This document shows positions 52,602-61,601 of a stretch of 64,000 nt of DNA, one piece after another. Every line of letters begins with the position of its first letter. Positions within the stretch are counted from its first letter, which is position 1. The notes below the pieces were generated by a model. That model ran no database searches. It saw only the letters and a program-made list of their open reading frames with translations, and was not told the origin of the DNA. The stretch is from Salinicoccus sediminis (GTDB taxonomy: Bacteria; Bacillota; Bacilli; Staphylococcales; Salinicoccaceae): the NCBI RefSeq assembly GCF_000986795.1, contig NZ_LAYZ01000002.1, positions 248,001-312,000 of the forward strand, written 5' to 3'. Both the position numbers and the translations under genes were made by a program.

Positions 52602-53933
52602 ATGAAAGAACAACAGGTACAATGGGGGTCCAGGCTCGGATTCATACTGGCTGCGGCGGGTTCGGCGGTAGGCCTCGGCGCCGTGTGGAAATTTCCATAC
52701 ATGGTAGCGCAGTTCGGCGGGGGCGCGTTCCTCCTGATATTCCTCATATTCACACTGCTCATCGGTCTGCCGATGCTGATGGTGGAATTCACACTCGGCC
52801 GCCTCGGCAGACGGCCGTCGATCGACACGTTCAAATTCCTGGGCGGACACCGTGCATACGGGCTGATCGGCCTGCTCGGCAATATCGCCGCCTTCATACT
52901 GCTCAGCTTCTACAGCGTAGTGGGCGGCTGGATCATGGTGTATTTTGTACTGGCGATCGGTGACATTTTCGGCATGGCGGATGTCACAGCACCCGGGCTG
53001 TTCGATGCGGTGACAGGCACGCCGTGGATGGTCATCACAGGCCAGGCCGCCTTCATGCTCATCACGGCATGGATTGTGACGGGAGGAATCGAGAAAGGGA
53101 TAGAGCGTGCATCGAAAATCATGATGCCGATGCTGTTCCTGACATTCCTTCTGCTGATTGCGCGCAGCATGACACTGCCCGGTGCAATGGAGGGCGTGGA
53201 GTTCCTGCTCATGCCGGACTTCAGTGCGATTACAAGTGAAGCGGTGCTGTTCGCGCTCGGCCAGTCATTCTTCGCCCTGTCCATCGGGGCAATGGGGATG
53301 CTCACTTATGCATCCTATGTAAAAGATGATGTGAACCTTCCGCACAGTGCGGGATATATCGTCCTCACGACGATCATCATCACGATATTTGCAGGGCTCG
53401 CGGTCTTCCCGGCCGTGGCATCATTCGGCATGCAGGACGAGGCCCAGGGCCCGGGTCTCCTGTTCATCATACTGCCGAAGGTATTCGCTGAAATCGTAGG
53501 CGGTATCTGGTTCTACCTGCTGTTCATACTGCTGTTCCTCTTCGCGACGCTGACTTCATCCATTTCGATGATTGAGATCAATGTCAGCAACGTCATCAAA
53601 GGGCGTCAGGAAAAGCGGAATAAGGCCACATGGCTCTTTGCTGTGCTCATCTTCCTGTTCGGCATACCGAGCACCCTTTCCATGAGCGTGCTGTCGGATG
53701 TGGAGATCTTCTCAAGGTCCATATTCGACACCATGGACATGCTCGTATCCAACATATTCATGCCACTCGGAGCGCTGCTCGCCACACTCTTCCTCGGATG
53801 GAAAGTCGACCTCGACAGAGTCTCTGAGGCACTGAATGTGAAACAGGGATTGATATTCGGGACATGGGTGTTCATCATCAGATACCTGCTTCCTGTAATC
53901 ATACTCTTCGTGTTCATAACAGCTTTGATATGA
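52602..53933 (+). CDS. Neurotransmitter:sodium symporter (NSS) family amino acid transporter
   Basis: I start it at ATG 52602 behind AAGGTGGT, giving 443 residues; the longer frame would begin inside the terminator. It has 11-12 hydrophobic segments and the NSS signatures WGSRLGFILAAAGSAVGLG and AVWKFPYMVAQFGGGAFL. Bacterial relatives carry tryptophan (TnaT), tyrosine (Tyt1), leucine (LeuT) or methionine (MetP). The leader peptide codons favour an aromatic amino acid, while the neighbouring S-box gene hints at methionine; neither is decisive. Confidence 0.88.
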   Translation: MKEQQVQWGSRLGFILAAAGSAVGLGAVWKFPYMVAQFGGGAFLLIFLIFTLLIGLPMLMVEFTLGRLGRRPSIDTFKFLGGHRAYGLIGLLGNIAAFILLSFYSVVGGWIMVYFVLAIGDIFGMADVTAPGLFDAVTGTPWMVITGQAAFMLITAWIVTGGIEKGIERASKIMMPMLFLTFLLLIARSMTLPGAMEGVEFLLMPDFSAITSEAVLFALGQSFFALSIGAMGMLTYASYVKDDVNLPHSAGYIVLTTIIITIFAGLAVFPAVASFGMQDEAQGPGLLFIILPKVFAEIVGGIWFYLLFILLFLFATLTSSISMIEINVSNVIKGRQEKRNKATWLFAVLIFLFGIPSTLSMSVLSDVEIFSRSIFDTMDMLVSNIFMPLGALLATLFLGWKVDLDRVSEALNVKQGLIFGTWVFIIRYLLPVIILFVFITALI

Positions 53934-53942
53934 TTGCTTTCT

Positions 53943-53966
53943 GCCGGGATAAGAATCCCGGCTTTT
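53943..53966 (+). terminator. Terminator of the NSS gene
   Basis: GCCGGGAT and ATCCCGGC flank AAGA, followed by TTTT. Confidence 0.85.
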
Positions 53967-53980
53967 ACTATGTGTGAAAT

Positions 53981-54004
53981 AAAAAAAGACGCCCTTGGGC
54001 GCCT
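53981..54004 (-). terminator. Terminator of the iruO-like gene
   Basis: On the minus strand GGCGCCC and GGGCGTC form a short stem followed by seven T residues, 20 bases after the gene's stop. Confidence 0.7.
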
Positions 54005-54021
54005 TCCTCATTCTATAAGGT

Positions 54022-55035
54022 TTACATCTTCTTCATGAGTTCCTTATTCTTCTCTGCAAAGACTTCGTTATGTGAAGATACCATGCCCTCAGCCAGGGCA
54101 TCTTCATCGAGGAAGAGTTTTGCATGATTCGCCGCCTGGGCGGCTTCTGAGAAGCAGCCGGCGATGAGTCTGACTTTGTTGTCGTATTCGACCTGATCGC
54201 CGCATGCAAAGATGCCGGGTACCGGCGTGTCGACCATATGCTCGGTTTTCAGCATCTGATGCTCATTGAAATCGAACTGGTCTTCCATCGCTTCGAGAAA
54301 GGCGCAGTTGGAATCGTAGCCGTGGCTGACGAGGACATCATCGACTGCCACCTGGCTGCCGTCATCGAGCACGACGTATTCTATGCGGTCGCCTGCCTCG
54401 TTCGGTGTCAGGTGATCGATGCACTTGTTGAACTGTATGTCGATATCGCGGCGGTGGAGTTCCTCGGCCATCGCTTCGTGTCCGCGCATGGCGTCGCTCC
54501 GGCATATCATCGTGACGCTCGCGGCAATATTGGAAATCTCGGCTGCCCAGTCGATGGCGGTATTGCCGCCGCCCGAAATGAGCACATGCCGGTCCTTGAA
54601 GCGGGCGAAACGTTTGACTGTATAGTGGAGATTGGATATTTCGAATTTATCCGCGCCTTCGACTTTGAGACGCGTCGGGGTGAAAATGCCCCGGCCGGAC
54701 GCGATGATGATGGTTTTACTGTAAAAGATACCGTTATCAGTGATAACCTCGAAATAGTCCTCATGTTTTGTGATTGTTTCACATGTTGTGGAAACAGAAA
54801 TGCCGGGATTGAACGTCTTAGCCTGTTCAATCATGTCGTTCTTTATGTCCTGGGCCGGGGCGGGTGGAATGCCGCCGATGTCCCAGATGATCTTTTCCGG
54901 ATATATATTGAGTTTGCCGCCAAGCTCCGGATGGTGTTCGATGATCTGGACACTCATGCCGCGGAGTCCGGCGTAGAAGCTTGCGTAAAGGCCCGCAGGG
55001 CCGCCGCCGATGATCAGCGTATCAGAAATTTTCAT
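54022..55035 (-). CDS. iruO: Ferredoxin-NADP reductase type 2 / IruO-like siderophore reductase
   Basis: A 337-residue thioredoxin-reductase-like flavoprotein with FAD motif GGGPAG (10-15), NADPH motif GGGNTA near 156-161 and a C-terminal FACGDQVEYDN segment. The redox CxxC of thioredoxin reductase is absent, as in type 2 ferredoxin-NADP reductases. The gene is divergent from a siderophore ABC operon across a Fur box, the setting of S. aureus IruO, which reduces iron-hydroxamate complexes in the cytoplasm. GGAG precedes the ATG. Iron release from imported siderophore is the likely role; general flavodoxin reduction remains possible. Confidence 0.85.
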   Translation of the reverse strand: MKISDTLIIGGGPAGLYASFYAGLRGMSVQIIEHHPELGGKLNIYPEKIIWDIGGIPPAPAQDIKNDMIEQAKTFNPGISVSTTCETITKHEDYFEVITDNGIFYSKTIIIASGRGIFTPTRLKVEGADKFEISNLHYTVKRFARFKDRHVLISGGGNTAIDWAAEISNIAASVTMICRSDAMRGHEAMAEELHRRDIDIQFNKCIDHLTPNEAGDRIEYVVLDDGSQVAVDDVLVSHGYDSNCAFLEAMEDQFDFNEHQMLKTEHMVDTPVPGIFACGDQVEYDNKVRLIAGCFSEAAQAANHAKLFLDEDALAEGMVSSHNEVFAEKNKELMKKM

Positions 55036-55090
55036 GCTCCATCCTCTTTTCTGTTGAAATTGGGTGGTTTCTCATTTATTATATAATCAA

Positions 55091-55105
55091 TGATAATGAT
55101 TATCA
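55091..55105. promoter_or_regulatory. Fur box between iruO and the siderophore ABC operon
   Basis: TGATAATGATTATCA is a 7-1-7 inverted repeat that matches the Gram-positive Fur consensus. It lies about 55 bases from both divergent starts, so both operons should be derepressed in iron shortage. Confidence 0.92.
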
Positions 55106-55144
55106 ATGAGAAATATAATTTAGGAACAGGAAAGAGGCAGGAAA

Positions 55145-56074
55145 ATGAAAAAGTACATATGGATGATTGCAACAATGATGGCTCTGATCCTCGCAGCGTG
55201 CGGCAATTCCGAGGATGCCGGGACTGAAGAGGCTTCCGGCGGGGAGCCGGAGATGGTGCCGTATACGACGGATGGCGGCGAAGAGATTGAAATTCCGAAA
55301 GACCCGCAGCGCATCGTCGTGCTGGCGTCGAGCTATTTCGGCAACCTGATGCAGCTTGATGCGAATGTGGCAGGCGTTTCAAACGATATTGAAGGCAGTG
55401 AAGTATTGAAGCCGATAGCCGAAGATGGTAATGTGGAATTGCTTGAAGTCGGCAACGTGGAGCAGGTCATGAATTTGGATCCCGACCTCATCATCACTTT
55501 CTCGACAGATGAAAATCTGGACAAGCTGAAAGAGATTGCCCCGACGATTCCGGTGGATTATGACAAGTGGAACTATCTGGATATCCATGAGGAAATGGGT
55601 CGGATAGTCGGCAAGGAAGAGGAAGCGGCTGAATGGGTTGAAGGCTTTGAGGCTGAACTTGCGGAAGACAAGAAGGCAGTAGAGGAAGCGGTTGGTGAAG
55701 ACGTCACCGCAACAGTAATGGAACAATACGCAAAAGATATATATGTATATGGAACGAACTGGGGCCGCGGTACAGAGATACTGTATCAGGGTTTTGGACT
55801 TGGAGTACCGGAAGAAATTCAGAATGAAGTCGTGGAAACAGGATGGAAGAGCATATCAGCCGAAGAGATAGAAAAATATGCCGGTGACTTCATGTTCGTT
55901 GGAACCGGTGATTCCGGCGCAGATAATGCCTATAAGGATACAGAGGTATGGCAGGGTCTCGATGCAGTGGAGAACGACCGGGTGATTGAATTTGATTCGC
56001 CGACTTTCTACTACAATGACCCATATTCCCTCGAGCATCAGAAAGACTTTCTGGTCGATGCATTAACGAAATAA
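55145..56074 (+). CDS. Iron-siderophore ABC transporter substrate-binding lipoprotein
   Basis: A 309-residue class III binding protein (FhuD/FecB fold) with a lipoprotein signal and lipobox LAAC (Cys19). PQRIVVLASSYFGNLMQLD and DPDLIITF are typical of the family. AAAGAGGCAGG lies before the ATG. It is the first gene of the Fur-controlled operon with one ATPase and two FecCD permeases. Hydroxamate or carboxylate siderophore cannot be told apart from sequence; the IruO partner favours hydroxamate. Confidence 0.9.
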   Translation: MKKYIWMIATMMALILAACGNSEDAGTEEASGGEPEMVPYTTDGGEEIEIPKDPQRIVVLASSYFGNLMQLDANVAGVSNDIEGSEVLKPIAEDGNVELLEVGNVEQVMNLDPDLIITFSTDENLDKLKEIAPTIPVDYDKWNYLDIHEEMGRIVGKEEEAAEWVEGFEAELAEDKKAVEEAVGEDVTATVMEQYAKDIYVYGTNWGRGTEILYQGFGLGVPEEIQNEVVETGWKSISAEEIEKYAGDFMFVGTGDSGADNAYKDTEVWQGLDAVENDRVIEFDSPTFYYNDPYSLEHQKDFLVDALTK

Positions 56075-56093
56075 ATCAGGCAGGTGTCTAACA

Positions 56094-56909
56094 ATGACGA
56101 GTGTGGCGCTTAAAGATATAAAAGTGGAACTGAACGACAGAGCGATTTTACACAATATAAACATGGAACTGATGGAAGGCAGGGTGACTACGATCATCGG
56201 TCCGAACGGCTGCGGCAAGTCGACGATGCTGAAGACGATTTCCCGCATCATTTCAGCAAAAGAGGGCGGTGTCTACATCAATGACATCAACATCCGTCAG
56301 ATGAAATCTAAGGAAGTCGCCAAAAAGGTCAGCATACTGTCACAGCGCAACAAGCTGCAGTATGATGTCAAAGTGGAGGATCTGGTCAGCTTCAGCAGAT
56401 ATCCGCATCTGAAGCGGTTCCAGAGTCTGAAGGAGCATGATATAGAGATCATCAACTGGGCGATGAGGGAAACCGGTGCGGATGAATTCCGCAAACGCAT
56501 GATGAGCGAGCTTTCAGGCGGGCAGGCACAGCGTGTATGGATCAGTCTGCTGCTTGCACAGGAAGCGGATGTTTTGCTGCTCGATGAGCCGACGACCTAT
56601 CTCGACATTCACCATCAGCTTGAAACATTGAATATAGTAAAAGAGCTCAATGAGCAGTCCCACCAGACGGTGGTCATGGTGCTGCATGACATCAACCATG
56701 CAATCAAGTACTCTGACAATCTTGTCGTCATGAAAGACGGGGATATCATCACCAGCGGCCACCCTGCAGAAGTCCTGACCAACGAAATCCTGAATGACGT
56801 TTTCAATATCAACGGAAAGATATCCATCGATCCCATCACTAAAAAGCCGATTCTTGCAGATTACGATCTGTTCTGTGAAACGGTGAAAGGCGTCAAATAT
56901 GGATCGTAG
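56094..56909 (+). CDS. Iron-siderophore ABC transporter ATPase
   Basis: A 271-residue FhuC/FecE-type ATPase: Walker A GPNGCGKS (36-43), signature LSGGQAQR, Walker B DVLLLDEPTTYLD and the switch His in VMVLHDINHA. It starts 19 bases after the binding protein gene and overlaps the first permease by 11 bases. It powers import of the iron-siderophore complex. Confidence 0.93.
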   Translation: MTSVALKDIKVELNDRAILHNINMELMEGRVTTIIGPNGCGKSTMLKTISRIISAKEGGVYINDINIRQMKSKEVAKKVSILSQRNKLQYDVKVEDLVSFSRYPHLKRFQSLKEHDIEIINWAMRETGADEFRKRMMSELSGGQAQRVWISLLLAQEADVLLLDEPTTYLDIHHQLETLNIVKELNEQSHQTVVMVLHDINHAIKYSDNLVVMKDGDIITSGHPAEVLTNEILNDVFNINGKISIDPITKKPILADYDLFCETVKGVKYGS

Positions 56910-57870
56910 ATGGTATACACTGCCCATCATTGTGATGGGCGTTCTTATTTCTTTCATCCTTGCGATGATGTTCGGGGCAAGCAACTATGCCCCCGGTGAG
57001 GTATGGAGTGTCATAACCCGCCTTGATATGACAGACAAGACGCATCAGATCCTCTATGAAATCCGGATGCCCCGCGTACTTGCGGCGCTCGTATCAGGAT
57101 TCATGATCAGCATTGCGGGTCTGGTGCTCCAGTCCGTGACGCATAATGATCTGAGTGAACCGAGCATCCTCGGCATAAATGCCGGAGCGAACCTTGCGAT
57201 CATACTGGCGGCACTGCTTGTTCCGGCATTATCTTTCGTAGCCATCATGGTGAGCGGCTTTGTCGGCGGCATGCTGGTCGGCCTGGTCATCCTGTCGGTC
57301 ACCCGTACACGGTCCCCGCTCCATCTGATTCTGGCAGGGGCGGGGATTTCACTGTTCCTGTATGCCATCACGGACTTCCTTGTGATTACAAATGACCTCG
57401 GGCAGTACATGACATTCTTCACCGCCGGCGGCGCCAGCGGCCAGTCCATAGGGAACCTCGTAATTGTCATTCCGCTGGCGGCCGTGCTCGTCGTCGCACT
57501 TTATATGATGGCAAAAGAACTGGATGTCCTTTTGTTCGGTGATGAAATGGCGGTCTCCCTCGGTCAGAACCGCGGACTGTACAAATGGCTGACGCTCGTC
57601 ATTGCCGTCATGCTCTCAAGCATCGCTGTTGCGATGGTGGGCAACGTCGTATTCCTCGGTCTCCTGGTGCCGCACATCGTCAAGATGATATACGGCAATA
57701 TGCACAAATACACAATCATCTATACCGGGCTGTTCGGCGCAATCATCTTTGCCCTGTCCGATATGTTCGCAAGGGTGTTCAATGAAGCGCCTGTCAATGC
57801 TGTCATCGCAATGATCGGTCTGCCTTTCTTCATCTACATCATCAAGAAGCGGGGTGGGCAGTATGCGTAA
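56899..57870 (+). CDS. FecCD-family iron-siderophore permease 1
   Basis: A 323-residue permease with about nine to ten membrane segments and FecCD motifs (RMPRVLAALVSGFMISIAG, LSEPSILGINAGANLA, VVFLGLLVPHIVKM). It overlaps the ATPase gene and the second permease gene, so three genes are translationally coupled. It pairs with the next product to form the channel. Confidence 0.92.
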   Translation: MDRRWYTLPIIVMGVLISFILAMMFGASNYAPGEVWSVITRLDMTDKTHQILYEIRMPRVLAALVSGFMISIAGLVLQSVTHNDLSEPSILGINAGANLAIILAALLVPALSFVAIMVSGFVGGMLVGLVILSVTRTRSPLHLILAGAGISLFLYAITDFLVITNDLGQYMTFFTAGGASGQSIGNLVIVIPLAAVLVVALYMMAKELDVLLFGDEMAVSLGQNRGLYKWLTLVIAVMLSSIAVAMVGNVVFLGLLVPHIVKMIYGNMHKYTIIYTGLFGAIIFALSDMFARVFNEAPVNAVIAMIGLPFFIYIIKKRGGQYA

Positions 57871-58855
57871 TTCATATAAACTGGCCGCTGCGGTCATCCT
57901 GCTCATAGCTGTGGTCATTACAAGCCTTGTTACAGGTACATTCAACCTGACATTCCAGGATCTCGCGGCCCTCATGACGGGCAGCGCTGATGAGAATGTA
58001 ATGACCGTCTTCTTTGATTTCAGGATGCCGAGGATCATCATCACGCTCGTCTGCGGGGCGGCGCTTGCTGTCAGCGGTCTCATACTGCAGGCGATCTCTA
58101 GGAATGCCCTGGCTGATCCTGGCATCATCGGAGTGAACGCCGGAAGCGGCTTTGGGGTGGTTTTATTCATCACCTTCATCAGCGGTTCATTGACCCAGCA
58201 CCTGTACGCCCTGCCGATCATGAGTTTCGCAGGCGGGCTGCTCACGGTACTCATCATCTTCTCCCTGTCCTTCATGAGCGGGGAGTTCAAGAGCAATATC
58301 TTCATCCTGATCGGTATTGCGACCGCGATGGGTGTCACCGGTTTCGTCTATGTATTCACATCGATGTTCGATACCGAGCAGATGGAAATGCTCAACCGCT
58401 ACTTCGCAGGGAATATATGGGGGGATACATGGGCCTTTGTCCTTGTCTCAGTCCCTTATATTTTGATCATACTGGTCATCGTCTACTCGAGGCTCCGTGA
58501 AATGGACATGCTCAATCTGGATGATGAGATGCTCACAGGGTTCGGCATGAATGTCAACAGGGAAAAGATCGTGCTCATCGTGCTGGCGGCGATGCTGTCG
58601 AGCCTTGCGGTCAGCGTATGCGGCGCCATCAGCTTCATCGGCCTCATCGCCCCGCACATTTCCCGAATGATGTTCGGGCATAACATGAAGCTTCTGTTCT
58701 TTGCATCGTTTGTGATGGGCGCACTGCTGCTCACCACAGCGGACCTCCTGGGCAAGCTCCTACTTGCACCGATGATCATACCGGCAGGCATCGTCGTCTC
58801 CCTGATCGGCGGACCGTACTTCGTATGGCTGCTGCTCCGGGCGGGAAAAGTCTGA
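57854..58855 (+). CDS. FecCD-family iron-siderophore permease 2
   Basis: A 333-residue permease with FecCD motifs (RMPRIIITLVCGAALAVSG, LADPGIIGVNAGSGFG, ISFIGLIAPHISRMMFGH). The start at 57854 lies 17 bases inside the end of the previous gene, with GGGGTGG upstream. A terminator follows. The two permeases are similar in length but clearly different in sequence, as usual for FhuB/FhuG-type pairs. Confidence 0.92.
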   Translation: MGSMRNSYKLAAAVILLIAVVITSLVTGTFNLTFQDLAALMTGSADENVMTVFFDFRMPRIIITLVCGAALAVSGLILQAISRNALADPGIIGVNAGSGFGVVLFITFISGSLTQHLYALPIMSFAGGLLTVLIIFSLSFMSGEFKSNIFILIGIATAMGVTGFVYVFTSMFDTEQMEMLNRYFAGNIWGDTWAFVLVSVPYILIILVIVYSRLREMDMLNLDDEMLTGFGMNVNREKIVLIVLAAMLSSLAVSVCGAISFIGLIAPHISRMMFGHNMKLLFFASFVMGALLLTTADLLGKLLLAPMIIPAGIVVSLIGGPYFVWLLLRAGKV

Positions 58856-58877
58856 TAAATGATATATTCAATCTTAA

Positions 58878-58911
58878 TAGGCAGTGGGACCTCACGGTTT
58901 CACTGCCTTTT
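58878..58911 (+). terminator. Terminator of the siderophore operon
   Basis: AGGCAGTG and CACTGCCT enclose a 14-base loop and are followed by T residues. Confidence 0.8.
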
Positions 58912-58960
58912 TCGGCTTTACATCTGAAAATTCGGGTATTAGGGATAGTGGGGTGATGAG

Positions 58961-59896
58961 ATGGGTCTTTCCATACAGTACATAACGAAAGATGACACTA
59001 TAGAAAAAACGTCCCGCGGCGGGGATGTGCCGGGAGATGTGACATTCACGTGGTATGACTACAACAGTTTCGGGGATAAGGAGCAGCTGGTCGATGATTT
59101 CGGGTTTCGAGATATAAAGCTCGAAGATGAAATGGTTAAAAATTACCGGCCGGCCTATTTCAACAATGAGGATTACCAGCTCCTGATCTGCCATGTCATA
59201 GATCAGGAGACACTTGAGGCGCATGCGGTGAATATATGCGTCATGCAGGATATCATCATCACCTTTCATAACGGGGTCCTTGATGAATTCATCGATATCG
59301 CCAAAATCATAAAAAACAAACAGGACGATCTGGAAGTCGATATCGCCCTCCACATCCTGCTTGCGACAGTGGACCAATATTTTGATATCGTGCACGACAT
59401 CGAAGATGAGGTTATATCTTTTGAGGAGAAGCATGCGGATGAGAAAAAGGGCAGGGATCTGACCTCGAAAATATTTGATGTGAAAAGGAAAGTGTTCCGG
59501 GTCAAACGTGTAATCATCCCGATGGAGGAATTGGCGGAGAAATTTGAGGAGCAGGATGATATTTTCAACAGCACGCAGAGCGGGGACCTTCTGGACAGGG
59601 TGAATTCCAAAATAGACAGGCAGAAGCTGATCATCCAGTTCTCAGAAGAGATGATAGATGAACTGAAGGATAATTATATATCCTATAATACCTACCGGAT
59701 GAATAAGATTATCAGTGTCCTGACGCTCATTTCAGCGGTTTTTCTTCCGCTGACGCTGATTACCGGCATATACGGCATGAACTTCGAAATCATGCCGGAA
59801 CTGAAATGGGATATCGGGTACTATCTCTCGTTGGCATTGATGCTGATCATCAGCGCATCCATGCTCGGATTCTTCAAATATAAAGGCTGGATGTGA
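58961..59896 (+). CDS. corA: CorA-family magnesium transporter
   Basis: A 311-residue protein with a long soluble, highly charged helical N-terminal part (about 1-245) and two C-terminal membrane segments. The selectivity motif GMN is at 272-274 (TGIYGMNFE), just after the first segment. This is the CorA layout for a pentameric Mg2+ (or Co2+/Ni2+) channel. The ATG lies six bases after GGGGTGATG. It is a single-gene unit between two terminator regions. Confidence 0.9.
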   Translation: MGLSIQYITKDDTIEKTSRGGDVPGDVTFTWYDYNSFGDKEQLVDDFGFRDIKLEDEMVKNYRPAYFNNEDYQLLICHVIDQETLEAHAVNICVMQDIIITFHNGVLDEFIDIAKIIKNKQDDLEVDIALHILLATVDQYFDIVHDIEDEVISFEEKHADEKKGRDLTSKIFDVKRKVFRVKRVIIPMEELAEKFEEQDDIFNSTQSGDLLDRVNSKIDRQKLIIQFSEEMIDELKDNYISYNTYRMNKIISVLTLISAVFLPLTLITGIYGMNFEIMPELKWDIGYYLSLALMLIISASMLGFFKYKGWM

Positions 59897-60075
59897 ATAA
59901 TGGAGGCTTTTTTGAGGCGGTTTTCCAAAAACGGGCTTTTTATATGACAGTGAATTAATTGACTTTGTTTCTCAATAGCGATACGTTTGCTAAAAGGTTG
60001 TTCATATCATGACTGTTTTTTCTGACTCCGGGAAAAATATGAATATGAATCAGCAAAAAGAAAGAAGGGAATTTT

Positions 60076-61473
60076 ATGAAAGGCAGCTCCCTCTGGAAGT
60101 TCGGTCTTGTTATCCTGGCTGTTCTCTTCCTTTCATTACTAACCGCAAACACAGAACAGGCATCAGCGAACAGCGCACTGGACAGCATGATCGATATCAG
60201 GTCGGATGACGGAGAGTATGACTCGGCGGAGGTCCAGGCGATGATTGACAGGCTCAGAAGAGTGGACGACCGCATATTGCAGCATACAAACAGTGCAGGG
60301 GTGAGCATCATACTTATGGACATGCCGCTCACAGAACTGTCTGAGTTCGATTATCTTTCCGGCAAGGTGCCGAGAGGCTGGGAAAACACAAATTCCACAT
60401 GGGAGGAAGTGCCTGGGGCCGGCGGGCATACAACCGCTGCCAGAATCGGCTACAGCGACCCGGGAAACGGCCATTCTACGATCAATCTGGAGCTGCATGA
60501 ATACGGTCACGCAGTCGATTCATATGCCGCCGGTTTCACCGTGAGCGGGTCGGATGAATTCCGCCAGATCATGAATCGCGAAAAGGACGCATTATTCGGC
60601 GACCATAAAGTGTCGGAGTATTTTGACGAACCGGGAGAATACTTTGCAGAAGTATTTGCGATGTACTACCTGGGCGGTGACGCACGAAGCAAACTCCAGA
60701 ACCGTGCACCTGAGACATATGAATTTATCAGCCATTTCCACAACAGGCTGGTGACGGTCGATGAAGTGACCGGGAACACTGCAAAGGTTTCATGGGATGA
60801 GATGGACGGCGCAGCCAAGTATGAAATCTACCGGAATGATGAGAAAATCGATGAAACCACAAAGACAAGCTTCACGGATGAGGATCTCGAGACTTCCACA
60901 AACTATAACTACTATATCAAACCGGTGGATTCATCCGGCAACCCGCTTCTGACATCATACTTCCGCACGACGACCACCCAGGCGGAGGAGGATGCCCCGG
61001 AAGTGGACACGGCTGAACTGGAAAGTGTGATTGAATCAGCCGAAGCGGTCAGTGAAGCCGACCGCAGCCCTGGTCTGCAGTCTGCCCTTGAAAATGCCAG
61101 AAACATAATTGACAACGATGAAGCCGACCAGCAGCAGGTGGATGAAGCCGAGACAGCATTATCCTCTGCCCTTGAAGAAAACCGGGAAGAACTGGAAGCA
61201 GCCGAGGAAGAGTCGGCTGAGGAATCAACAGAAGAGAAGACAAGCGGGGAAGCGACGGAAGAGACTTCACAGGAAGAGGAAACAACTGAAGAACCCGCTT
61301 CAGAAGAGGCTGAAGAATCGACGGAAGAACAATCCGCAGAGGAAACCGAATCCCAGACGGACAGTTCACAGGCAGAAGCATCAAATGATAATATATTCAT
61401 GATTCTGCTGTCCTCCGTACTGGTCATTCTGGCAATCATATCGGCAATACTGATATGGAAAAGGAAGAAATGA
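60076..61473 (+). CDS. Secreted, membrane-anchored metalloprotease with ATLF/PPEP-like domain
   Basis: A 465-residue multidomain protein: signal peptide (about 1-31); a zinc metalloprotease domain (about 35-225) with HEYGH at 141-145 and downstream ligands in PGEYFAEVFAMYY (Glu188 or Glu192), like anthrax-lethal-factor-type (M34) and Pro-Pro endopeptidases; an FN3 domain (about 228-302); a FIVAR-like helical module (about 315-375); a Glu/Thr/Ser-rich spacer; and a C-terminal membrane helix with KRKK. No LPXTG sortase site is present. It is expected at the cell surface, cleaving extracellular proteins, perhaps its own adhesins or proline-rich host proteins. The substrate is unknown. Confidence 0.82.
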   Translation: MKGSSLWKFGLVILAVLFLSLLTANTEQASANSALDSMIDIRSDDGEYDSAEVQAMIDRLRRVDDRILQHTNSAGVSIILMDMPLTELSEFDYLSGKVPRGWENTNSTWEEVPGAGGHTTAARIGYSDPGNGHSTINLELHEYGHAVDSYAAGFTVSGSDEFRQIMNREKDALFGDHKVSEYFDEPGEYFAEVFAMYYLGGDARSKLQNRAPETYEFISHFHNRLVTVDEVTGNTAKVSWDEMDGAAKYEIYRNDEKIDETTKTSFTDEDLETSTNYNYYIKPVDSSGNPLLTSYFRTTTTQAEEDAPEVDTAELESVIESAEAVSEADRSPGLQSALENARNIIDNDEADQQQVDEAETALSSALEENREELEAAEEESAEESTEEKTSGEATEETSQEEETTEEPASEEAEESTEEQSAEETESQTDSSQAEASNDNIFMILLSSVLVILAIISAILIWKRKK

Positions 61474-61483
61474 TAAGCATGAG

Positions 61484-61520
61484 ACAGAAGCTCTGACACT
61501 ACTCAGGGCTTCTGTTTTTG
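61484..61520 (+). terminator. Terminator of the metalloprotease gene
   Basis: ACAGAAGCTCTGA and TCAGGGCTTCTGT form a stem with one mismatch, followed by TTTT. Confidence 0.82.
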
Positions 61521-61601
61521 CTTCAATGGCTACCTTTATGGATTCTTTTCAACTATCATGGAGGGTAGCAATCCAAATCTTTTCAAAGGAAGTTGAACAT
61601 C

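Noticed and set aside
54238-55086. 282-codon open frame opposite iruO
   Set aside because: Antisense shadow of a conserved flavoprotein; it also overlaps the promoter side.
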